Notes: generated from the sequence alone by a model not told the origin. Shown: positions 53,017 to 63,586, counted from the first letter of the stretch. The stretch is DNA of 64,000 nucleotides from Metaphire vulgaris (GCA_018105865.1 CM030869.1:5735525-5799524); one strand, 5' to 3'. A program made the numbers and translations.

Positions 53017-53165
53017 ACTTACACAATATCGCGCTGTTACTAAGTCGCCAAAGTTCTCCCGCATTTCACCAATAATAGAATGAATGATTGCACTGGCTTA
53101 AAATGACTGAACGTATCCAAGAAAAGCTAATGATACTTACATATAGATCACTTCAGTCATCGAAG
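52615..53165 (-). mobile_element. L2-like LINE 3' part interrupted by a hAT-derived segment
   Basis: 52615-52820 matches the antisense L2 3' part (compare 35780-35950). 53014-53165 matches the SPILKSLHWL region further 5'. Between them, 52815-53013 repeats hAT bases 52160-52385. The shared word gcggagggaagtt sits at the left junction. Confidence 0.75.
52815..53013. repeat. Copy of a hAT internal segment, with TAA array
   Basis: Almost identical to 52160-52385 (ttgttgataatgcttaag, ctttcagcttagtagaacaaata, ctcgagtataatgtgca), including the TAA microsatellite. A ten-base difference near gtgcagttgtgcacg is the main change. Confidence 0.9.
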
Positions 53166-53603
53166 TAATATTGCATACGCATGTTATTACGTTTCTGTGG
53201 TCAACATTGCAAGCTAGCTCTTTCCGCGCATTTCTGCGTTATTTACTTTAAATACTTTGTGCTTGCAAAATCTTTCAAGTGCGGTGTACGTTTGTGAATA
53301 AAAATGCGATTTTGAGGCGGACAGTTTCTGCCTGCGGGGAAGTTTAATTCTGTCGATTCTGAAATGTTACACTTTCTTGACTTAATTCTTTGTTGGTGGT
53401 GACAATCTGGCATTAAATTGGCGAGCGCTGCTGACAGGCCCCTGCCAAAGACCTCTGTGAATCGCAAACCTATAATCATTTAGCGGATTTTAGCCGGTCG
53501 ATCACAATCCAACCCACTTGGGCGTATAGCCGTGCCGCCGAAGAAATTTTGGGTTTGCGGCGCATGGGCTGAAACCACTGATTTAAGCAATTCATCAATT
53601 TAC
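53166..53603. other. Intron sequence, no element recognised
   Basis: Directly downstream of the MCTP-like exon in the gene's direction. No repeat family or further exon recognised. Confidence 0.5.
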
Positions 53604-54049
53604 CATAGTTATGTCTGTTGGTTGAAAGAGAGCAGCCGCTGCGTCTAGCTCATCTCTCCCAGCTTCCGCGACACTCAAAGTAACAGGAAATTCATATACA
53701 GTATCAAGGTCGTCGAGATCGGCGACAAACTGCTTGGTTCTGGAAGCAATTGGCGGAGTCTGGTCAGGACGGCGATGAATCAGTGACGACATGTCGTCAG
53801 AGGAGGGATCTTGGACGCCTGCAGTAACTGCCGCCGTCGACGTTGTCTTCGGTGTCGTTTTGGACTCGCCGCCTCTGACGCCACCACTGCTGTCAGCGCT
53901 GCGAGATCTCAGCTTTCGCGTGCGAGACTTAAAATTGCTCCAAAAGGTTCTACGACGTGTGACCGCTGATCCAGGAGGAGAAGTGCTAACCTCGGATTCC
54001 TGAGATACAGACTCCAGGTCATTGTCAGCGTTCGATTCGCTTTTAGAAC
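53604..54049 (-). CDS. MCTP: MCTP-like gene, exon for the N-terminal disordered region
   Basis: 446 bases, open throughout, between acceptor tctgtcag (54052-54050 is cag) and donor gtaaat (53603-53598). It begins with two bases of a split codon, reads GSKSESNADNDLESVSQESE, a basic stretch RRRTFWSNFKSRTRKLRSRS, a Ser/Thr/Ala-rich part, then FVADLDDLDTVYEFPVTLSV and DAAAALFQPTDITM, and ends in phase 0. The phase-0 end fits the phase-0 start at 44061. The Trp-x3-Lys-x-Arg-Thr-Arg pattern resembles MCTP N-termini, which are poorly conserved. The start-codon exon was not found, so this is an internal exon. Confidence 0.75.
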
Positions 54050-54269
54050 CTGACAGAATATAGCAAAATTTAGAATATTTCAGCTTGTCAAATTTGCTGT
54101 TTAATCTAACTTCTTTATCTTCCTTCTTATCGTTATTTGGCCCAATGATACAATTGGTGGCAAAGAAATTTAGAAGTACTTTAGCCCAAAAAAAGCTAGA
54201 GATTACATGATGCAACTTGCATACAAGTCAAATTTCGTTAGTTCGTATAAATAGCGCTCTGGAAAGTTG

Positions 54270-54615
54270 TACCGCAGTAGTAGGCGCTTAGTCTTGCTTG
54301 AAATAGCTATGGGCAAGATGCAATTGTCAGTAAGGCAAATGTCTGTATGTTTTATCCATAAGGCGGCGGATCGGGTTGTTATAGCTACGGAGGAAGTCGA
54401 GAGCGCTTCGCACCTAACGATCGTACGATCCGGAGTACATATCTACAGTTCTACACTTGTATGTAGGGCAACGACGAATGGTAGACGTGCACTACTTCGA
54501 TCCAGTAGCCGTACACTGTTGATTGTCCCTCCGCCTTCAAATACTGCAGTGCTCGGTGACCGATCAGTTACACGGGGAAACCCCGCGCTGTGGACCTCGT
54601 CGCTGGACGATGTGA
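54270..54615 (+). pseudogene. L2-like LINE C-terminus, before the piggyBac insertion
   Basis: RRALLRSSSRTLLIVPPPSN, then LGDRSVTRGNPALWTSSLDD, then VI at the TTAA. This is the LVPPPSKT-GERSFSKGNPLLWNSLPD block of the L2 subfamily at 36498. It continues after the insertion as NANSVGYFG. Confidence 0.8.
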
Positions 54616-55275
54616 TTAACCTCTTCAGTGCCTACACCGCCGGATATATCCGGCGGCTTATTTAATTCTATAGTGCCATAGCCGCCGGATCAATCCGGCA
54701 TAAACCCATAGAGGCCCAGCAATATCTGGCACTGTAAATAACATTGCTACTGGCACGCTGGCTTTATGTAGAATATTGGGTTATGTCTGACCTAGGTTTT
54801 TAGGTCAGTTTTTATGGGATTGATCTATTCTTGGACCAAGCTTCAGGCCCGATGCCGTGTATGTTCGAGCAAGAAGATCAGACTTGACGTGCAGACAATT
54901 TGTCCGTCGTGTCCAAATAGACCAGGACTGTGCAGTGCCCCATGTTTTACCCTCTGGTACACAAAAATGCGTTATTGGGAGTAAATCCGTAACAAACTCA
55001 AATAAGCACACTGCAAGTGACTCATTAGTTCCACAATGACTAAAAGTTGACATACTTTTCTTCTTGTGTTTGATAATTTTACCAGTATTAGCAGACATTT
55101 TATGGAAGTAATAGTGAATTATAATCACATAATAACACTTTGTAGGTGTGCTAGTAACTATATGTGACTGAATAGTTACTATATTGACATTTTAAAAAAA
55201 TTGTAAATTTTTAACGATTTTCGCTGGCACAGTCATTTTCCATATGGCTGTCAGTGAAACTTGTGAAAGGGTTAA
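54616..55275 (+). mobile_element. piggyBac-type element inside the L2
   Basis: TTAA at 54616-54619 and 55272-55275. The ends cctcttcagtgcc and ...cacttgtgaaaggg form the CCYTTT-type inverted terminus of piggyBac. The left subterminal region has the perfect 20-base palindrome ccgccggatatatccggcgg, and ccgccggatcaatccggc follows. The cysteine-rich C-terminus of a piggyBac transposase is present, the rest is deleted. Collapsing the element to one TTAA restores the L2 frame (DDVI-NANSVG). Confidence 0.88.
54814..54984 (+). pseudogene. piggyBac transposase C-terminal cysteine-rich domain
   Basis: 56 codons. From residue 12: ARCRVCSSKKIRL, then CPSC, LC and PCF. The C-x2-C, C-x2-C, C-x3-C pattern is the zinc-binding domain by which piggyBac transposases bind element ends. 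It ends in TAA at 54982. The catalytic DDD part is absent. The ATG is only the first Met in an open frame, not a proven start. Confidence 0.8.
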
Positions 55276-55403
55276 TGCAAATTCCGTTGGCTATTTTGGA
55301 AGCTCCTAAAGACACTTATTTAACATATCTTACAAGTGACTCTCTTGTAAAGTGCTATTGTCTTTAGCTCCAGTTACGTTACTGCGCTATATAAATTGTC
55401 GCA

Positions 55404-55404
<1 letters not shown>
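55276..55404 (+). pseudogene. L2-like LINE 3' end, after the piggyBac insertion
   Basis: NANSVGYFGSS, then the 3' UTR phrase agctccagttacgttactgcgctatataaattgtc, matching ttactgcgcataagaaattgtc before the tail at 27978. Confidence 0.8.

Positions 55405-55462
<58 letters not shown>
55405..55462. repeat. (TAA)n microsatellite
   Basis: About 19 units at the meeting point of the plus-strand L2 tail and a minus-strand L2 C-terminus. Confidence 0.9.
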
Positions 55463-55464
<2 letters not shown>

Positions 55465-55477
55465 GAGGCGTCTTAAG

Positions 55478-56056
55478 CAGTGCTGTTAAAGATACTTTTC
55501 AAATGTATCTTAGACACAGATACAGCTACATGTGAGGAAATGTATCAGAGATACTAGGTACATGATAGAAAAAGTATCAAGATACAAATACAAATAGAAA
55601 GTACCTTGATACAAGATACTTGTCAGATACTTTATTTAGACGTTAGTATTGATAAAAAATATTCAAGAAGAGTTTGTTCCAAAATGAACCTAGTATGGAC
55701 AAAAATAGTCATAGATGCAATACAGATTTACAACCAAAGAAGTTGTCCTATTAATAAAATTATATATATTTCAATTAATATGACTCCAGGGCCTAAACTT
55801 AGGCCTAATTTAGTTTAAAGTATATTTTAAACGTTCACACATCACCAATATCCACTATAGACAACCTCTTTTGAGAGTTTAAGAGTATCTTGTATCTAAT
55901 TTAAATATACTGATACAAATAGTCTTTTTTGTATAAAAGATACTGATACTAGATACTTTTGAAAAATGTATCTTGATACAAGATACAAGATGCTTTTTCA
56001 TATAAGATACGTATCTAGATACATTATACATGTATCTTAGATACTTAACAACACTG
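55478..56056. mobile_element. hAT miniature with GATAC words, complete
   Basis: Ends cagtgctgttaaagatac and gatacttaacaacactg, with the exact 8-base duplication gtcttaag (55470-55477 and 56057-56064). Both arms are made of gatac/gtatc words. The homologous copy at 17887 lacks its right terminus. No ORF. It splits the L2 C-terminus NLKT-PLF. Confidence 0.95.
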
Positions 56057-56064
56057 GTCTTAAG

Positions 56065-56175
56065 GTTCTTCGTGAACTGGACGCAAGTGTTCAAGCTAGT
56101 AACATAGTCAGGGAGACCATTCCAGAGGATTGGGTTCCCCCTCGTGACCGATCTTTAACCGAGTTTCGCCGTTGA
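56065..56175 (-). pseudogene. L2-like LINE C-terminus
   Basis: The minus strand reads the DRSRGGTQ / GDRSVTRGNPILWNGLPDYV-type block, then NTCVQFTKNLKT at the hAT boundary. The rest of the C-terminus continues left of the hAT at about 55465. Confidence 0.75.
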
Positions 56176-56189
56176 AGAATTCTGAGCCG

Positions 56190-56632
56190 TGTTGTTGTTG
56201 TTGTAATGTGTTTATTTGTGAGGATCTTTTTAAGTTATGTGAAGGCTGTCTTCGCCATTCCTATTCTGGCTTCAATGTTCTTTTCACTCCTCCAATCGCT
56301 TGTTAAAATACTTCCTAGATATTTGAACTGTGTTACCTGTTTTATTTATATCCCCTTATATTGTAGTGACGTAGTCTACACCTAGGAATTTCTTTCTTTT
56401 TTGTTATTACCATACAGTACGTCCTTTTGTATTTATTCTTAATCCTTTCTTTTCACTCTCTTCTGTCACTCTGTCTAATAACATTTGTATTTTTCCTTCT
56501 GTGTATGCCATTAGTGTGGTGTCATCATCTAGGTTATTTATATTCCTCCATTCTATCATAATCCCTTCTAATTCTTCTATTTTTTAACTATCTCTTCCCC
56601 ATATTCGTTGTAAAAGTCTGGTGCAGTTAAAA
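56190..56632 (-). pseudogene. RTE-like LINE, motif C and thumb part (minus)
   Basis: The minus strand reads PDFYNEYGEEI, then IMIEWRNINNLDDDTTLMAY (motif C, FADD changed to LDDD), EESEKKGLRINTK and the start of the YLGS-RIGMAK region. It is the same family as 41881-43489. No 3' tail was found at 56190. Confidence 0.75.
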
Positions 56633-57145
56633 GAATTACGTAGATCCATATTGTTTTGCAATACCCAACAGCCAGGAACAATAGAACGCAAAGAGCAGAG
56701 AACAATAAACCTCATAAGCCATGTAATGAAGATTTTGTTCAAAGTATTTTTGAGCAGGGCAAAAGCTAAAATGAGGGAGAGAATATCTGAAGAACAATAT
56801 GGGTTCAAAGAGGGCAACGGATGTAGAAATGCGATATTTATACTAAGGATGATTAGTGAAAGATGCATAGAGATGCAAAAGGATTTGTACCTATGCTTCA
56901 TAAATTATGAGAAAGCATTTGATAGCGTCAAACATGAAGAACTGTTCAAATGTCTGGAGAACATAGACCTTGATGGGAAGGACATGAGGCTATTTCAATA
57001 CCTGTACTGGAATCAAGAATGAGCGATAAGAGCTGAAGGAAAAATAGGAAAATGGATACACATTTTTACATGGACAAGGCAGGGATGTGGGTTATCACCA
57101 GACTTTTACAACGAACATGGGGAAGAACCATATATTATAGAAATC
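56621..57145 (+). pseudogene. RTE-like LINE, fingers to motif B (plus)
   Basis: TIERKEQRTINLISHVMKIL, EEQYGFKEGNGCRNAIFILR, LYLCFINYEKAFDSVKHEEL (motif A with the catalytic Asp of FIDYEKAF read as Asn), then CGLSPDFYNEHGEE. It stops where the minus-strand piece begins in the protein, with about 30 bases in common (caccagacttttacaacgaa). Confidence 0.85.
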
Positions 57146-57149
57146 TTTA

Positions 57150-57465
57150 TTCGCAAACGCAGATAACATAAGATAAACATAATTTTTAACTAACAATTAC
57201 ACATTCTGTTATTATATAATTGACAAAATAAAGTGGTTTCTTAGAGAACCGACGTGCAAATGAGTGTTGATTCTTAGCACTATCATGTATTGAATTCAAT
57301 CCAAGCATTTAACAAATACAGTCAACTGTTACTTCATCATTAGCATCAAAGATTTTGCATGCAGCCTGCTGTATTAATCGATCTAATTTATTTAAAGTGT
57401 TCTTGTTCGGACAAGTGGCTTCAGTAGCATAAGTTATAATATAATAGGTAAACAATACGATTGGA
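57150..57465 (-). pseudogene. LINE C-terminal fragment, clade unclear
   Basis: The minus frame YIITYATEATCPNKNTLNKL, then DRLIQQAACKIFD and ARRFSKKPLYFVNYI. The pattern NKLDRLIQQAACKI resembles the thumb of CR1/Rex-type RTs. One stop inside. Confidence 0.5.
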
Positions 57466-57945
57466 GAGAGCCAGCACATCAGCCGACGCACGCCTTCTCA
57501 ATCGAACTAGACAGCACGATCACATTACACCATTGCTGATGAACCTACATTGGCTCTCAGTCCCTGAGCGCATAAAATACAAACTGACGCTCCTGGATTT
57601 TCGATGCCTACACGGTAGAGGCCCGGCATATTTCAAGACTGAACTGCAGCAGACAGCAGATCTCGAGGGCCGACAACGCTTGAGGTCAGCCTCTACTAAG
57701 ATGCCTCTACTAAGATGCTACACGTCCCACGTGCATGCCTCACCTCACCTCGGTAGGTGATCGTACCCGGTTCGTAGTTCGTAGATGATCGTAGCCAGAT
57801 CGTTCCCACTTACTGCTGCGAAGATCTCGAATAGTCTGCCTTCTACTATTCAAAACAAGGCATCACTTGGCACGTTCAAGAAGCACCTGAAGACATGGTT
57901 TTTCCAGACCAGCTACATGTCTCAAGTCATTAACTAACAATGTAA
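57466..57945 (+). mobile_element. L2-like LINE 3' end
   Basis: QHDHITPLLMNLHWLSVPER, CLHGRGPAYFKTELQQTADL and EGRQRLRSAST, then after a shift LGTFKKHLKTWFFQTSYMSQ. Duplicated bits (atgcctctactaag) show slippage at 57700. Confidence 0.8.
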
Positions 57946-57954
57946 TAGTTAGTT

Positions 57955-58092
57955 AATTAACAAGTCAATTTGTGTAGCACAAAACATAGTAGAAGGCCAA
58001 AGTCAGGAGCGTTTTACAATTCATACGATGTCTGAATAAAGGTGAGTTTTGAGTTTCTTTGCGAAAAATTCCAGGCTCAGCTCTTTTGTTAC

Positions 58093-58152
<60 letters not shown>
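57955..58152 (-). mobile_element. L2-like 3'-UTR scrap and (GTA)n
   Basis: 57965-58085 matches the antisense 3' end at 24750-24860 (ggccaaagtcaggagcgttttaca...tttctttgcgaaaaattcc). 58096-58152 is 19 GTA units, the tail of the next L2 (minus-strand TAC). Confidence 0.75.
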
Positions 58153-58153
<1 letters not shown>

Positions 58154-60055
58154 ACTTCTTTAGCGCCATTGTAGTAGTACATCTGCACCAGTCGATGGTC
58201 GCTTCAGTAAATAATCGTAGTCGTGATCTTGTCCGTGGTGAATTGAGGTTGTAATTCAAAGGTCAGTCCCGTACTTCCAGATTCCAGGTTAAGGCGGATA
58301 TGCAGTCAGGAATAGATGTGTTTTAAGTCTAGACCTGGAGGTAGTAAGACAATCAGTTTTGGCGGACCTGTACCGGCAGAGAATTCAAAAGTCTGGGTCC
58401 GGTAACAGAAAAAGCACGTTTTCCAGTAGTAGTCCTGCTATAGGGTATGTAAAGAGTAGTAGCATCAGATGACCTCGTTGAGTGCTGGTTGTCTTGAGCA
58501 GTCAGTAACGATCGGAGATACATTGGCTGATTTGTGTGGAGCGTCTTATGCACAATGAGACTTATCTTGAATTCGATTCTTTGTTTGACAGGCAGCCAAT
58601 GAAGTGCTTTTAGGATTGCTGTGATGTGCTCATATTTGGCAGTTCCAGTGATAGCCCTGGCTAATGAATTTTGAATCCTTTGCAGACGGTTTAAGCTAGA
58701 TTTTGAAATCCCAGTATACAGCGAATAGTCGAGACTACTCGATACCAATGCGTTGGCCAGAGGAATAAGTGCAGAGGAAGGGATGAGGTGTCTAATCCTC
58801 CTTACATCTCGTAAGTTATATTGAGCAGGACGGCAGACGAAGTCAGTGTGTTCTGAGAATGAGAGATGATTATCAAAGATAACACCAAGATTTCGAGCAG
58901 ACTGAGAAGGACGAATCAATGAAGTGTCGAAAGAAAGACATGCTGATGACAAGTCAATCTTTTTAAACTGAGGTGGTGTTCCTACTAGCAAAAATTGGGG
59001 TTTTCCTGGATTTAGGAGTAGTTTGCTTTCGTTTTTGTTCGTCCAAGTGTGAACAGAAGACAGAATGCTCGACAGACGTTCCAGGGATGGTGAGGTAGAT
59101 GGTTGGTCGAAATTCAAGAAAATTTGGGTATCGTCTACGTACAAATGATAAGCAGCATTTTGCATGGTGAGAAGGTGACTAAGAGGGGCAGTGTAGAGTG
59201 TAAAAAGAAGAGGTCCTAGAACAGAGCCTTGTGGGACACCGCAATCAAGCTTTCTAGATTCTGACATGCGCAGCTCTTGACACACACTGATTGCGTACGA
59301 TTTTGAAGATAAGACTTTAACCAATTTAGTGCAACACCGGTAGTGCCAAACCAGTTTTCTAGCTGTGAATGAGTATCGAGTGGTTCACCGTGTCAAATGC
59401 AGCTGTAAGATCAAGGAGGACAAGAGCAGTGACTTTACCCTGATCCATAGCGGTTATGATGCTATTTTTAACAGTAAGAAGAGTTGTTTCTGTGGAATAA
59501 AGCTTACGATAGGCCGATTGAAAAGGCGTATAAAGAAAATTTGACAACAGATGGTTCTCCAACCTTTGTGCAACTATACGTTCAGTCGTTCAAGAAGTTT
59601 CGACATGATATGTAGATTAGAGATTGGCCTATAATTGTTTAAGTTCTCAAAATCGAGAGACGCTTTCTTGAGAAGCGGCTTAACAATAGCTTGTGCAAAA
59701 GAGGGAGAGAAAGTCCCTTCCGACAAGGATAGGTTTACTAGGGAGGTGAGTAGATGTCCAAGTACATCAAAGTATTGTTTCAAAAGAGAGGTGGGAACTG
59801 CATCCAAAAGACACTGTTTATTTGATGAAGCAAAAATAACCGACCGAACTTAATCAATGGTTGTAGGAGCAAAAGTGTCAAGAGTAGGCACATGGTGGTC
59901 GGGTAGGGATGGATCGTCAGATCCAGAATCAGAGAAAGACTTCGTCACTTTGGAAATTTTATCTCCAAAAAAATCAAGGAATGTTGCTGCAAGAGATGAT
60001 GATTCTACAATACTAGGTAAACCAGCTGATGTGTTTCTATGCAGAACCTGATTCA
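58153..60055 (-). mobile_element. L2-like LINE, linker to 3' end
   Basis: Minus frames: linker TFLDFFGDKISKVTKSFSD (about 59950), MDAVPTSLLKQYFDVLGHLL with NNYRPISNLHIMSKLLERL (59807-59574), TPFQSAYRKLYSTETTLLTV with LVLLDLTAAFDTVNHSIL (59562-59359), and 59324-58353. The tail is (TAC)n. It is 5'-truncated, with three frame breaks. Confidence 0.9.
58353..59324 (-). pseudogene. L2-like RT motif B to stop, uninterrupted
   Basis: 323 codons: LDCGVPQGSVLGPLLFTLYT (B), YHLYVDDTQIFLNF (C, YVDD instead of YADD, likely still catalytic), LGVIFDNHLSFSEHTDFVCR, RIRHLIPSSALIPLANALVS, LARAITGTAKYEHITAILKA, LHWLPVKQRIEFK, TTGKRAFSVTGPRLLNSLPV and stop. Confidence 0.9.
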
Positions 60056-60059
60056 GAGT

Positions 60060-60600
60060 GGGTTGTACGGGTTTTCGGAGCAGCGTTGTGTAGGTTTGGG
60101 ACCGGGGTTTTGGGCCGGTTGGGTAGGGCGGAGCGGTGATGGGTTGGGGCCGGGGCGATTGGGAGAGGGATGGAGAGGTACGGGGGTTGGGAAAGGGGTG
60201 AGGAGAGAAGGAAATGGGGTTTGGGGCCTGTCGGGCAGGGTGGGGCAGGTATGGGTTGGGGCCTGGGCGATTGGGAGAGGGATGGGGAGAGGGAAGGGGA
60301 TGGGGAGAGGAAGGGGAACGGGGTTTGAGGCCGGGGCGGGAATGCGTTGGGGCCGGAGCGATTGGGAGAGGAATGGGGAGAGGGAAAAGGGATGGGGAGA
60401 GGGAAGGGGAACGGGGGTTTGGGGCCGGGGCCGGAATGGGTTGGGCCGGGGTGATTGGGAGAGAGATGGGGAGAGGAAAAAGGGATGGGGAGAGGGAAGG
60501 GTAAGGGGATTTGGGGCCGGGCGGGAATGGGTTGGGGCCTGGGCGATTGGTAGAGGGATGGGGTGAGGGAAGAGGGACGGGGGTTTAAGCTGCAATTAAG
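60060..60600. repeat. G-rich minisatellite
   Basis: Irregular units of about 45-60 bases built from ggttggggcc, gggcgattgggagagggatgg and ggagagggaagggg. Almost no C except in fixed gcc positions. Many G runs of four or more make quadruplexes likely. Open frames here (Gly/Arg or Pro/Ser-rich) are composition artefacts. Confidence 0.9.
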
Positions 60601-62025
60601 ACGCTTCGTTAAACGCTCCGTTGATAATAATACAGTTTTGATTAAACAATATTTGGTTGTCAATGACAACAGCGTCTTGCAATACCTGCCGTATTGCCGT
60701 CGGACGGACGTACGGACGGACATCGAGAATTATATAATAAGATATAATTATTTATTTATATAACGTTCATATAATATATACCGGGTGGGCCAATAAAACC
60801 GGTACTAGGCCTACCTTGCTTCAAGGTAAATATATTCATAGCATCTGCCTCCCCATAGCCTTCATGAAAAATATGAGCAACTGCATTTGTTTCCTAAAAT
60901 TAGTAGCTAGTATAAAAGCGAAAAATGCCAGTCGGTCATGCAATTTCACATGGACTTTTGTGTGCCTGTGACTTGTCTTTCAGGCTGAATATTAATTCCT
61001 GAAAAATTGTGATATTGGTGCCCGTCCGGACAGAGCGTGAACAATCACTGCCTTACTGCTTCTCGGTCGTGCCTGCACAATAGGTTTTGTGCAGGTGTTC
61101 AAGAACTCAGGTCAACAAATGTTATGCAAGACTTTGTTTCCTCTACTAATTCTGGTGAAACTAGTAGATTTTTACTTGCTTTCAAACAAAGTAAGTTTTT
61201 TAAAGAAATCTTGTGTCTCAAGACTAAAATGAAGAAGATAATGGAAACTCGCCTGGCGCTTATGAAAGATTATTGATCAGTTGTCGTCATTAGGTGAAAC
61301 ACTAGCAGAATAGCTAATGGTCGCATTATTCCTCGCCATTTTGCCAGGCAGTTAGAGCACTTTAATTGCAGCGCTTGAAACCAACCTGAAGTTGACTTAG
61401 CAGTTGAATCACTAAAAAATTAGCTGGTAAAAGAATACAACTGAAAAACCGAAGGGACAACCACGACTAAGAATCAGTTTCAACAAGCATTGAAGACTAC
61501 TTATTCCAGTACAGGATCCGTGGGAATGGAAAGCGCACAGACAGTCTAGTTATAATCAGAGCTCCATTGTATGTCTCTTCTGAAAGAGGCAAAGCCATAG
61601 GGGAAAAGATTGCAGGTAGTACCTAGAGTGGAAGAAAAAATATCCAGATCACAAAGCTACCTGTAAAGCAGCACAGCAGGGAAATATTTTTTGGAAACGT
61701 CCCAGAATACCAGAGTTTTTGCGTATTTTCACATAATATTGGATTTTGTCAACTTCAATTGCTCGGGTTATTTTAAAGCTAAGACGATAAGGTATACACC
61801 AAGGTTTTACAGGCTATTGGAAAGTTGAAGGAAAGCTAAACTGATTGTTTTGCAATTCTAGTCCTCTTTCCGACCATCTATGCAAAGATTTTAAAAATTT
61901 GCGATGGGGTCCACTTTTAGGCCTAAAACAGCCTCCCCTCAAAATCAAAATAATTAAAGCTTCTGCTGCTAAACGTTTTCAATGGTAAGCTATCTATGGT
62001 GACTGGCAAAGGTATACGGATATGT
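60601..62025. other. No firmly recognised gene
   Basis: 60770-60810 (ccgggtgggccaataaaaccgg) looks like a Tc1/mariner-type terminus without a partner. An ORF at 61037-61276 (79 codons, Cys and Ser-rich) is unrecognised. 61690-62010 is a diverged relative of the interior of the 38514 element (ggtatacaccaa, gcgatggggtccactttt). Confidence 0.45.
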
Positions 62026-62034
62026 AATTGGAAC

Positions 62035-62133
62035 TACAGACAACATCGAACTGATAAGGAAAGCCAGAAACAGAGAAGAGTGGAAATCCATGGTCGCCGA
62101 CGTAGCAATACATGGCACATGAAGAAGAAGAAG
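62035..62133 (+). mobile_element. 99-base LINE stub, 3' end of the 41820 family
   Basis: Reads DNIELIRKARNREEWKSMVADVAIHGT then stop and (GAA)4, matching the last residues of the RTE-like protein at 43489. Flanked by the exact 9-mer aattggaac (62026-62034 and 62134-62142). A severely 5'-truncated insertion. Confidence 0.92.
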
Positions 62134-62142
62134 AATTGGAAC

Positions 62143-62630
62143 GAAAAAGATCAAGAATGTCGTAAATATGACTATATTTTGCGGATAGGCCTATATACCG
62201 TTTCTTAGTGGGGTACCCTTCTTCGTTTCGCATTTCGAAGTGACAAAGGAAACTTGTTTAATAGAAAAAGGAGCTAAATGAGGTAAGTGAAGTCTCTTCT
62301 CCAATTTCTCTCAAGTTCATTGTTGTTTCTATGCATAGCGGAGTTTAATTTCTTAAAATACACGCGCGTTTATAGGCCTACTGGTTATTTACGAAGGCGG
62401 TGAATTTAAAAGGTCCGATTTAACTGGTCGCTATTTGTAGCAATTACATTATCGGGGGTTTCGACTTTCGATCGGTAACACGAAAAGATGGTTTGAAATA
62501 CTTTCATTTCACTTGTGCTTGCATATGCGGCAAATTTAAATACCCTGATTTAAAGAGACGATATTTTCGTAAATTTGATTTTTTGGACCATGTAACTGTG
62601 GGAAGGAATCGTGAGTGATAGCCCCAAAGA
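62143..62630. other. No recognisable gene
   Basis: Mixed sequence, with no repeat or coding homology that I can name. Confidence 0.5.
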
Positions 62631-63208
62631 CCAGTAAGCATGGCGCGATTTGTAGGGGGAAGGGAGATTCCTCCCCCCCCCCCACTGCCCAAGTTCATCC
62701 CCCCACTGAGGTGGCTACTGACATTCCAGCCAGGGAAGTCAATCTTCCCTCTCACTGTGACTGTGACAGGAAAATGCATTCACCGTCAGCAGAGGTAGAA
62801 ATTTTGTTCGGCGCTTCGCGCCGAGCATGAGTAAAAGAATGAAACGTGATGTTCGGTGGTAACTGAAAACAGATTTATCTTAATCTTTGAAAAAATTTAC
62901 CCATGTTGCTGATTAAACCATTTACGAGCGTAAGCCTATACCTCATCATGGCCAGACAATAAAATTGACAGATCATTATTTGGTGACAGAGCAATAGTTT
63001 ACCTAGCAGAACTGTGCAACGTAGATCCGTCACTAGCCTTGGACAGTGTTTAATCTAGACTCTGGACTCCGGGGGGGACTGGCAAGGCCGGGGGAAGTCA
63101 GCTAGGGGCCTGCTGTTAGTTAATGTAGTATGCCAACATTTCCGGGGATAATTTTAAATTTCTGGGGAAGGGCAATTCTCCGCTCCCGGAAACGGCCTAA
63201 ATTAAACC

Positions 63209-63586
63209 ATGGCCTTGGATCAGTTCCGACAGTACAAGAAGAACAACGTTAAAGTAATCGGCAATGTGCTTGTTTCAGTACTCTGTAGAATTCAAATTCT
63301 GCCTATCTCGTCAGCTGAATGTGAGTGGGGCTTCTCGTGCATGAATATAAATGATACACTAGTTAGAAATCAACTCGGTATTCATACACTTTCATCTCTT
63401 GGGTATGCGATGGGTGAAATGCTGCCTCAGATGCACCAACTGACAAAAAAACTGACGAGACATCTGTGTCAATTCCTGCCATGGCAACTTTGTGTAATAG
63501 TGCTCAATGATACTTGCTTGAATTTAGTTGCAGATTTTCAATTGTTGCAACTTGCAGTTGCACTATTACATTTATGGTCTAAATAA
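63209..63586 (+). pseudogene. hAT transposase C-terminal dimerisation region
   Basis: 125 codons. QILPISSAECEWGFSCMNIN, then DTLVRNQLGIHTLSSLGYAM. The LPISSAECE-GFS-MN---R--L pattern is the hAT dimerisation motif, closest in memory to the KIAA1586/ZMYM6-like group. The residues after about 85 do not match. The upstream catalytic part is missing, and the ATG is simply the first in the open frame. Confidence 0.75.

Noticed and set aside
60039..60723. Long Gly/Arg and Pro/Ser/Leu-rich ORFs on both strands
   Set aside because: Both follow from the G-rich minisatellite. No domain, and codon use is dictated by the repeat.
61037..61276. A host gene or zinc-finger ORF of 79 codons
   Set aside because: Cys and His spacing fits no finger, there is no splice context, and nothing similar occurs in the window.
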